A stretch of DNA of 5,975 bases. It comes from an uncultured Deferribacteraceae bacterium (GTDB lineage Bacteria > Chrysiogenota > Deferribacteres > Deferribacterales > Mucispirillaceae). This document shows positions 1-4,619 of this stretch, piece by piece (position 1 is the first letter of the stretch; every line of letters begins with the position of its first letter). A program made the position numbers and the translations under genes. Location of the stretch: the NCBI GenBank assembly GCA_947039055.1, contig CAMQYB010000133.1, positions 1 through 5,975 of the forward strand, in the 5' to 3' direction. Below the pieces are notes generated by a model. It was not told the DNA's origin and did no database searches. It saw only the letters and a list, made by a program, of their open reading frames with translations.

Positions 1-21
1 ACCTTTCTTATCTTTCGCCAT
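1..21 (-). CDS. Start of a further gene, truncated by the window edge
   Basis: Only the first seven codons are visible (MAKDKKG). The start is supported by an AAGGAG ribosome binding site at 34-29, seven bases upstream of the ATG. The stop codon of the preceding ParB-like gene lies at 35-33, partly inside that ribosome binding site, so this gene is almost certainly in the same transcript and may be translationally coupled. The beginning is lysine-rich, like that of the 81-residue protein further upstream (MAKKKT), but seven residues cannot identify a family. Function unknown. Confidence 0.6.
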
Positions 22-28
22 CTTATCA

Positions 29-34
29 CTCCTT
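29..34 (-). promoter_or_regulatory. Ribosome binding site overlapping a stop codon
   Basis: AAGGAG on the minus strand, seven bases before the ATG at 21. It shares bases with the TAA stop of the ParB-like gene (the run reads GTGTAAGGAG). This arrangement favours re-initiation by terminating ribosomes and is the main evidence that a real gene starts at 21. Confidence 0.65.
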
Positions 35-929
35 ACACATCATTATCAATATGGTTGATAACTTTATGTTCGATAAAATTTTTAAACTTACCCTTGATAA
101 CATCGTTGTTGAACTCATCATGAAGTGTGAATATTTTAATCTCTTTACCCTCGTTTGGAATAAACATATAGAACGCACCTTGATCATCATATCTGATAAA
201 CTGCTTTGCATAAATTGAGATAATATCGTAATCATCACGATTATCTTCTGTCGCTTTCACATCTACCTTAACATCATCTTTATCATCAACATCAACACTT
301 GCTTTATCTGTATCTAGATAACTATTTTTACAACTCATATAAACTTGATATATCGATAGATCTCCGTTTTTGATCCTTGCGATATCTTCAGCTGAAGCAC
401 GTTCCAGCACCACCACAATCTGTTTAGCTTTACTTTCAGATAATGTAATAAATCGCTCTCTAAGATAATCTGCTTTCGATCCTTCGCCGTAACTTTTGAC
501 ATAATATTCTAACGCTTTTGGTATCAACGATATCAACTCACTATCTGTAATATTTCTCCTACTAAACTGGAGTTTATACATATAGTCTAAAACCTCTCCA
601 TCATCTTTGAACGATAAATATATCGCAGGTATATCATCAATCTCTACAATCTCTGTCGCCTTAAATCGTGTATGTCCATCAATCAGAACACCTTTCTCTT
701 TCCATATAATTAATGGCTGTGATCGATCATAACCGTTCGCTCTCATATCTCTAATAATACTCTCTAGCACACTATTATTTATACCGAACAACGATGAGAA
801 TTTATCATTCAATTCTATACTTGCACGTTTGACAAAACCGATCGTGTAAGTTGTGTTACTCATCACAATCGTGCCTGCATTATTATTGATCTTATCTTTG
901 TCAATTGTATTTAAAGTTAATTTAGCCAT
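33..929 (-). CDS. ParB-like protein with a ParB/Srx-fold domain and altered central motif
   Basis: This 298-residue protein is probably the partner of the ParA encoded just upstream; in plasmid partition a ParB binds a centromere and stimulates the ParA ATPase. Residues about 27-125 look like the ParB N-terminal (ParB/Srx) fold: a QPLIIW strand at 71-76, then LIDGHTRFKA at 82-91, which sits where classical ParBs carry the CTP-binding GERRxRA motif. Residues about 127-200 are helical, with a possible helix-turn-helix near 162-198. An acidic linker rich in Asp, Val and Lys (about 206-236) leads to a 60-residue C-terminal region of unknown role. The start is chosen because GGGAG lies about ten bases upstream, inside the end of parA, and only one base separates the two genes. 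The motif change makes canonical CTP-dependent sliding uncertain. Alternatives are a ParB-fold transcription factor or nuclease. The fold is fairly secure; the partition role is inferred from context. Confidence 0.75.
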   Translation of the reverse strand: MAKLTLNTIDKDKINNNAGTIVMSNTTYTIGFVKRASIELNDKFSSLFGINNSVLESIIRDMRANGYDRSQPLIIWKEKGVLIDGHTRFKATEIVEIDDIPAIYLSFKDDGEVLDYMYKLQFSRRNITDSELISLIPKALEYYVKSYGEGSKADYLRERFITLSESKAKQIVVVLERASAEDIARIKNGDLSIYQVYMSCKNSYLDTDKASVDVDDKDDVKVDVKATEDNRDDYDIISIYAKQFIRYDDQGAFYMFIPNEGKEIKIFTLHDEFNNDVIKGKFKNFIEHKVINHIDNDV

Positions 930-930
930 A

Positions 931-1671
931 TTAAAACGCTCCCACTTCTACTTTATTTTCTACTATCTCACTTGTTAAATCTATCAACGCATCATAAATC
1001 TTTACCTTTGATTTTGTGATATTCGCACCTGTATCGAAGTAATGTTTTATAAGCGATGTATCAGGTATTCTGTTCTTCAAAATATTTGAGAACGAACTGT
1101 TATAGATATCAAAAAACTGTGCAGTGATAGATGTCCCAGTTCTGAAAGTTTTACACTTATTGATTAAGATATGCCATTTAAATTCTAACCCTAACTCACT
1201 CATCAAGTTCTTGTAAAAGAGCGATGATTTATAATCGAAATTAGAGAACTGCACTGGCGATATAATTTTATCAGCAGACAAAATACAGTTATGCACAATG
1301 TTGTCAAACGTCGGTGCTGTATCGATAATGCAGTAATCATAAATCTTATTAATCTTTTTAAGTTGTTTAGATAAAATATCTGTATCAACATTTCTACAGT
1401 TAATTAAATCTAATGATGACGGTATTAGATCTATACCGATATCAGTTGTTACGATGTTCTCTTTTATGTCGCTAAAGTTATTTAATATATTGGCTAAACT
1501 CGCAGTTATATCTCTACTATCAGGCAGGTAGTAAAAGCTCATAGAGTTTTGTGGATCAGCATCGATACATAAAACTTTTAGCCCTGATTTATTTAATATA
1601 TTTGCAAGCAGTATTGCGATACTACTTTTACCGACTCCACCTTTGATAGCCGAAAATGTGATTGTTATCAT
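931..1671 (-). CDS. parA: ParA/MinD-family deviant Walker ATPase (plasmid partition or VirC1-like)
   Basis: This 246-residue ATPase has the family motifs in order: deviant Walker A KGGVGKSS at 10-17 with signature Lys10 and Lys15, the IDADPQ switch at 36-41, and Walker B YDYCIIDTAP at 111-120 (Asp117). It begins directly with the ATPase core and has no N-terminal helix-turn-helix, so it is of the small (type Ib-like) kind rather than the P1/F type that represses its own operon. Such proteins form ATP-dependent dimers on the nucleoid and move cargo when a partner stimulates hydrolysis. A GGGAG site lies ten bases before the ATG. The gene follows the 81-residue protein by 26 bases and is one base from the ParB-like gene, which supports a ParAB pair. 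Its place directly downstream of a coupling-protein operon also allows a VirC1-like role, bringing the relaxosome to the secretion channel. ATPase identity is very secure; the choice of role is inference. Confidence 0.9.
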   Translation of the reverse strand: MITITFSAIKGGVGKSSIAILLANILNKSGLKVLCIDADPQNSMSFYYLPDSRDITASLANILNNFSDIKENIVTTDIGIDLIPSSLDLINCRNVDTDILSKQLKKINKIYDYCIIDTAPTFDNIVHNCILSADKIISPVQFSNFDYKSSLFYKNLMSELGLEFKWHILINKCKTFRTGTSITAQFFDIYNSSFSNILKNRIPDTSLIKHYFDTGANITKSKVKIYDALIDLTSEIVENKVEVGAF

Positions 1672-1697
1672 AATTAATTATCTCCCTTTTTGCTTAT

Positions 1698-1943
1698 TTA
1701 TTGAGCAGTTGTATCTAACTTATTATCAACGCTAACTTTTTTAGATTGATTGCCTGTTGATAAAGCAAATCTATTATTCAACTCTTGTTTCAGCGTATCG
1801 TAATCGATCTTAAAACCTTTTAAAGCAACATCCCTTATATACTTACCGATTGTTGCATTCTCATCTTTCTCGATCTCTTTTGCTTTATTGATTAACGCTT
1901 CAGCTTCTGATCTTAATTCTGTTACTGTTTTCTTTTTAGCCAT
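1698..1943 (-). CDS. Small charged helical protein of unknown function
   Basis: This 81-residue protein is not recognised. Residues about 6-27 form a strongly charged amphipathic helix with heptad-like spacing (LRSEAEALINKAKEIEK), probably a short coiled coil. A second helical stretch follows at about 31-59, and the tail from 62 on is polar and probably disordered. There is no membrane segment, signal peptide or cysteine. An AAGGGG ribosome binding site lies about nine bases before the ATG, and gaps of 26 bases separate the gene from the coupling-protein gene upstream and parA downstream, so co-transcription is likely. Size, basic N terminus and position resemble small accessory proteins of mobilisation regions (TraC/TraD or MobC-like), but I see no diagnostic motif. 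It could be an adaptor between the coupling protein and the ParA system. Translation is well supported; function is open. Confidence 0.75.
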   Translation of the reverse strand: MAKKKTVTELRSEAEALINKAKEIEKDENATIGKYIRDVALKGFKIDYDTLKQELNNRFALSTGNQSKKVSVDNKLDTTAQ

Positions 1944-1969
1944 TTATATATGCCCCTTTTAATTTTTTA

Positions 1970-3850
1970 TTACTTACCGAAAATATCACTGATATCTTTT
2001 TTCTCGCTTGCGATATCTGCTTCTTCATCCTCTAGAACTCTTGTTTCAATCTCATTGATAGTTGGATATTCGATCTCATCATCTTCATATTCGATACTCT
2101 CATCAACCTTTTCTTTGCTCGCTAACATCTCACGATAAGTTAATCCTTTACGCACCATAAACGGTTCATTAAAATCTTCATACCCTTTATAAGTGAGAAA
2201 CGATTTAGCGATATTAAAATCTGAAAACTTGATATAAAAATTAAGTGTTTCAAGATCTATAATCTCTGATGGTAGAATTATTCTCTCTTTGTTTTTAGTT
2301 TGATTAATTGATTGTCCATCACGATTATCTTGTATACCCATCGATGTTGTAACATAGCTTTCAATAGATATATATTCGCCGTAATTTTTAGATAAACTTT
2401 CAGCCGTTTCATTATCAGCAACAGAGAACACAACGTTATTTCCACAAGCATTAACGATAGTCTGTTTATGCTCTTTACCGTAGATTTTATCTATCTGTCC
2501 TAGATCTTGAATACCTATGAAAACTCCACCACCTTTTGATCGTGCAAGAGTTAGAAGTCTTGTTATAGTTTGCATTTTTTGGAGTGTACCGAACTCATCA
2601 AGAAGGAAGAATATACGTCGCTTGCTATCATCTTTTAACGATAATAATTTACGTCCCATAAGATCGATCATAAGAGTTAAGATAGGTGCTAAAGTATCTT
2701 GAAGTGTAGAGTAGTTTGTAATATAAATATTACCGACTGCTCCATCTTCTAACCACTCATTAATCACAAATCTTTTATCACTACTTGTATCATCTTTAGT
2801 ATAATTAAATATCTTTGTGTACTGCGTTAGAACAGACATTATTGATCCAGTTTGTTTACTTTCAGGATCAGCAATAGTTGTAGCACCAGCCTCTGATCCT
2901 TCAGTTGATGATAAGATATCAGCTATCACAGTTGATGGAGCAGTTACGATATTATATAACTCTTCATAACTAGTTTTACCCTCTCTAACACAGTAGTTTA
3001 CGATACCAGTAAAAACATCTCGTGCTGCATTGTTCCAGAACGGATCCATACCTGCACCTTTAGCATCAGGAATTAACGCATAGCCTATTGCATCAACATC
3101 AATTGGCGATTCTATCTCACTAAAAAAGTTCCAGTAACAACTTCTCTCATCAAGTGGATTAAAGATTATATCGATACCTGGTCTATAGAACTTTTGCAGA
3201 TAGTCGCCTTTGAAATCGTGGATAATACATCTGTCGCCTCGTTCGATTATCTTCTCTAAAATATGACTCATACATACAGTTTTACCAACACCAGGTCTAC
3301 CGATTATTAACGTATGTTTAACCTCTGATTCAGTAGGCATGAACACCTCTCCAAATGGTAGAAAGATATCTTTCTTTTTTATCTTAATAGCACTGTTTAA
3401 TTCTTTTGATGTGATAAGTTTTGATCCTTTAATATGTTTACTTTTACCAAGCCACTCGCTCCTTTTATAGAAGAATATATTGATCGGTATGAATAATATA
3501 AAAATCGCAAATGTATACATTGTGATAGGAGTGAACGCCTTTAACCAATCAACAATCCTAGATGTATATGTATCTCTAAGTTGACTGTATGTGATCTCAT
3601 AAAACTGATTATCAATTAAGATTTTAGTTATGTTATCTTTATTGAAAACGAAGTAACTTTTAATATAACTTATCATAATTGATAGCTCTGTTTTGCTGTG
3701 CATAATAATGAACAATGCGATACATATTACTAGTTGTAATACGATTAAAACTAAGATGATCTTACTCTGCATTTTGAATATCATTCTCATGTTGTTGTAG
3801 AAAGTTTCAAAGCCGATGAACCCTCTATTTTTAATACTGTTGTTACTCAT
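1970..3850 (-). CDS. Type IV coupling protein, TrwB/TraD-like conjugative ATPase
   Basis: This 626-residue inner-membrane ATPase should link the relaxosome to the type IV secretion channel and help pump DNA. Two membrane segments lie at about 31-50 and 108-128, separated by a periplasmic stretch of about 57 residues. The cytoplasmic motor has Walker A GRPGVGKT at 184-191 and Walker B FFLLDEFG at 414-421 (Asp418, Glu419). Segments at 209-216 (IIHDFKGD) and 231-245 (NPLDERSCYWNFFSE) match the TrwB/TraD branch, as does IPDAKGAGMDPFW at 260-272. An all-alpha region lies between the Walker boxes. The C terminus (about 581-626) is strongly acidic; in F TraD an acidic tail contacts the accessory protein TraM, and a similar contact is plausible here. 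The start overlaps the end of the ribbon-helix-helix gene by eight bases, and AGAGGA lies nine bases upstream, suggesting translational coupling. Length is typical for the family. Confidence 0.95.
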   Translation of the reverse strand: MSNNSIKNRGFIGFETFYNNMRMIFKMQSKIILVLIVLQLVICIALFIIMHSKTELSIMISYIKSYFVFNKDNITKILIDNQFYEITYSQLRDTYTSRIVDWLKAFTPITMYTFAIFILFIPINIFFYKRSEWLGKSKHIKGSKLITSKELNSAIKIKKKDIFLPFGEVFMPTESEVKHTLIIGRPGVGKTVCMSHILEKIIERGDRCIIHDFKGDYLQKFYRPGIDIIFNPLDERSCYWNFFSEIESPIDVDAIGYALIPDAKGAGMDPFWNNAARDVFTGIVNYCVREGKTSYEELYNIVTAPSTVIADILSSTEGSEAGATTIADPESKQTGSIMSVLTQYTKIFNYTKDDTSSDKRFVINEWLEDGAVGNIYITNYSTLQDTLAPILTLMIDLMGRKLLSLKDDSKRRIFFLLDEFGTLQKMQTITRLLTLARSKGGGVFIGIQDLGQIDKIYGKEHKQTIVNACGNNVVFSVADNETAESLSKNYGEYISIESYVTTSMGIQDNRDGQSINQTKNKERIILPSEIIDLETLNFYIKFSDFNIAKSFLTYKGYEDFNEPFMVRKGLTYREMLASKEKVDESIEYEDDEIEYPTINEIETRVLEDEEADIASEKKDISDIFGK

Positions 3851-4187
3851 GAGAGGTATCCTCTTTACGCCATATAGCGATTATCTCATCCTCTAATTTT
3901 GGATTAAGTAGAATGATAGTTTGTAACAGTTTCTTAAAATACTCTTTACTCTTTTCTAGCGTTTCAAACGCATTAGAGTTTACCTGAAATATCACTTCTG
4001 TGAGTTTATTATAATCATCAAGTTTATCGGCTTGTTCTTTAAGTAGACGATTATCATCAAAATGATTACTGACTGCTAAACGCATAAAATCAGAGATAGA
4101 TACACCTTTTACTTTGCAGTAACTTTCTATCTTTGAGTATGTTATTAGATCTACTTTAAAGTTGATTTTGTTATCACTTTTATTCAT
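3843..4187 (-). CDS. Ribbon-helix-helix DNA-binding protein, probable relaxosome accessory factor
   Basis: This 114-residue protein starts with a probable ribbon-helix-helix fold: a beta strand INFKVDL at about 8-14, helix A at 15-27, a turn GVSIS at 28-32 and helix B DFMRLAVSNHF at 33-43. Residues about 47-105 are helical and could mediate oligomerisation. TrwA of R388 has this architecture and similar length (an N-terminal ribbon-helix-helix plus a C-terminal multimerisation part); it binds oriT, stimulates the relaxase and the coupling ATPase, and represses its own operon. The frame stays open to a GTG at 4247, but no ribosome binding site precedes that codon, whereas GGAG lies nine bases before the ATG at 4187, so the shorter form is chosen. 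The gene overlaps the coupling-protein gene by eight bases. Its place beside the only sizeable non-coding region suggests it binds there. Alternatives are a MobC-like factor or a plain repressor. Confidence 0.82.
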   Translation of the reverse strand: MNKSDNKINFKVDLITYSKIESYCKVKGVSISDFMRLAVSNHFDDNRLLKEQADKLDDYNKLTEVIFQVNSNAFETLEKSKEYFKKLLQTIILLNPKLEDEIIAIWRKEDTSHE

Positions 4188-4196
4188 CGTTTTTGT

Positions 4197-4200
4197 CTCC
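4197..4200 (-). promoter_or_regulatory. Ribosome binding site fixing the ribbon-helix-helix gene start
   Basis: GGAG on the minus strand (within CGGAGA, 4201-4196), nine bases before the ATG at 4187. The alternative in-frame GTG at 4247 has only AT-rich sequence upstream, so this site decides the start. Confidence 0.6.
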
Positions 4201-4208
4201 GTTTTTTT

Positions 4209-4253
4209 GTAGTACAGTGTGACATTTTTATAAAAAATATGTAGCACGCTGAC
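4209..4253. repeat. Imperfect direct repeat, possible protein-binding sites
   Basis: Two related elements lie at 4209-4223 (GTAGTACAGTGTGAC) and 4241-4253 (GTAGCACGCTGAC). Both begin GTAG, have AC at positions 6-7 and end in TGAC. Their starts are 32 bases apart, about three helical turns, so bound proteins would lie on the same face of the DNA. Between them is an AT-only stretch. They are 22-66 bases upstream of the ribbon-helix-helix gene start, as expected for an autoregulatory operator or accessory-protein sites of oriT. The match is imperfect and could be chance. Confidence 0.3.
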
Positions 4254-4344
4254 TTATTAAATTAATTCGTTGTCTATCAAGTGATTATCTTTTTCTGTAC
4301 TCTTATCTGCTCACGCTCTTTCTCTTATTTCATTCGTTTTTCTT

Positions 4345-4369
4345 GCAAACTTGTTGCGTGGAGTGTCCA
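4345..4369. repeat. Two adjacent short inverted repeats
   Basis: GCAA/TTGC arms at 4345-4348 and 4354-4357 enclose a five-base loop, and TGGA/TCCA arms at 4359-4362 and 4366-4369 enclose the loop GTG. They lie one base apart and are more GC-rich than their surroundings. Arms of four bases are weak on their own. The side-by-side arrangement in a non-coding region next to relaxosome genes is the only reason to list them. They do not form a classical terminator, since the minus-strand T-run at about 4371-4376 lies before them in the direction of transcription. Confidence 0.3.
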
Positions 4370-4388
4370 GTAAAAAAGAGGAAAGATG

Positions 4389-4553
4389 TTATAGCCTTAA
4401 ATGATATAAAATTTTTAATCGATATGAACTTTTATGCATATGCTCAAGTGGACTATAATCGCAATTTGAAAAACCACAATAAACACAAAACAGGCAACCC
4501 TCTTGAAAGGTTAATACTTCTCCACAATCAGGACATATAATATCTGTACTCAT
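4389..4553 (-). CDS. Small zinc-ribbon protein
   Basis: A 54-residue protein starting MSTDIICPDCGE. Two CxxC pairs, Cys7-Pro-Asp-Cys10-Gly and Cys23-Val-Tyr-Cys26-Gly, are twelve residues apart, with extra cysteines at 20 and 31. This is a typical zinc ribbon; the pattern CPDCG, then LTFQEGC, CVYCGFSNC resembles the zinc-ribbon tails found on some larger enzymes such as B12-dependent ribonucleotide reductases, but here it stands alone. Residues 38-54 are basic and hydrophobic. GGAGGT at 4567-4562 lies eight bases before the ATG, one of the best ribosome binding sites in the window. The gene lies 66 bases after the relaxase stop, and 201 bases separate it from the ribbon-helix-helix gene. A role as a relaxosome or DNA-binding accessory protein is inferred from position only. 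Its small size explains why it is easily missed. Confidence 0.78.
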   Translation of the reverse strand: MSTDIICPDCGEVLTFQEGCLFCVYCGFSNCDYSPLEHMHKSSYRLKILYHLRL

Positions 4554-4561
4554 AAACCAGC

Positions 4562-4567
4562 ACCTCC
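4562..4567 (-). promoter_or_regulatory. Strong ribosome binding site of the zinc-ribbon gene
   Basis: GGAGGT on the minus strand, eight bases before the ATG at 4553. It is a near-perfect anti-16S match and, with the cysteine pattern, is the main reason to accept a 54-codon gene here. Confidence 0.7.
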
Positions 4568-4592
4568 GTATATATATTACTACTAGGGGTGT

Positions 4593-4603
4593 AACAACTT
4601 GTT
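4593..4603. repeat. Short palindrome AACAA-C-TTGTT
   Basis: Five-base arms around a single central base, in the 66-base gap between the relaxase stop and the zinc-ribbon gene. Its right part, AACTTGTT (4596-4603), recurs at 4348-4355 on the other side of the zinc-ribbon gene. A one-base loop cannot form a hairpin terminator, so if functional it would be a protein-binding site. Chance occurrence in AT-rich DNA is quite possible. Confidence 0.25.
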
Positions 4604-4619
4604 TGTTTATAAGGAGAAA

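Larger units (their letters stand above)
4188..4388 (-). other. Non-coding region; candidate oriT and/or operator region
   Basis: This 201-base stretch lies between the zinc-ribbon gene and the ribbon-helix-helix gene and has no convincing gene. It holds two adjacent short inverted repeats (4345-4369), a tract that is purine-rich on the minus strand (about 4280-4343, with runs such as AATAAGAGAAAGAGCGTGAGC), an AT-only palindrome (TTTTTATAAAAA near 4225-4236), and an imperfect direct repeat (4209-4253). It sits between the relaxase and accessory/coupling genes, where many plasmids keep oriT, and just upstream of a DNA-binding protein gene that may be autoregulated. I see no match to a nic consensus I recognise and no good -35/-10 pair. 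oriT is inferred from position and structure only. Confidence 0.35.

Noticed and set aside
26..1391. Short minus-strand frames overlapping the ParB-like (26-238) and ParA (1203-1391) genes
   Set aside because: They are alternative-frame shadows of genes with clear motifs, with no ribosome binding sites or domains of their own.
4184..4225. Thirteen-residue leader peptide (MSHCTTKKRRQKR) whose stop overlaps the ribbon-helix-helix start
   Set aside because: The ATGA overlap is suggestive of coupling, but there is no ribosome binding site ahead of its ATG and chance ORFs of this size are common.
4188..4247. Longer version of the ribbon-helix-helix protein starting at GTG 4247
   Set aside because: The extra 20 residues have no ribosome binding site and lie ahead of the expected first beta strand. 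The ATG at 4187 has GGAG at good spacing.
4314..4388. Continuation of the zinc-ribbon frame after its stop for about 24 codons
   Set aside because: The sequence after the TAA has no domain features, and zinc-ribbon proteins commonly end soon after the second knuckle; a broken longer gene is not needed to explain it.
4248..4388. parS centromere or CRISPR-like array
   Set aside because: No repeated 14-16 base palindrome and no regular repeat-spacer spacing is present.
4343..4540. Plus-strand open frame of 65 codons
   Set aside because: It lies opposite the zinc-ribbon gene, has no ribosome binding site and no recognisable domain, and points against every other gene. The minus-strand frame has the cysteine pattern and a strong site.
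4569..4597. Minus-strand promoter TTGTTA-17-TATATA ahead of the zinc-ribbon gene
   Set aside because: Transcription from it would start in or after the GGAGGT site and remove the ribosome binding site. The TATATA register is also ambiguous in the TA-repeat.
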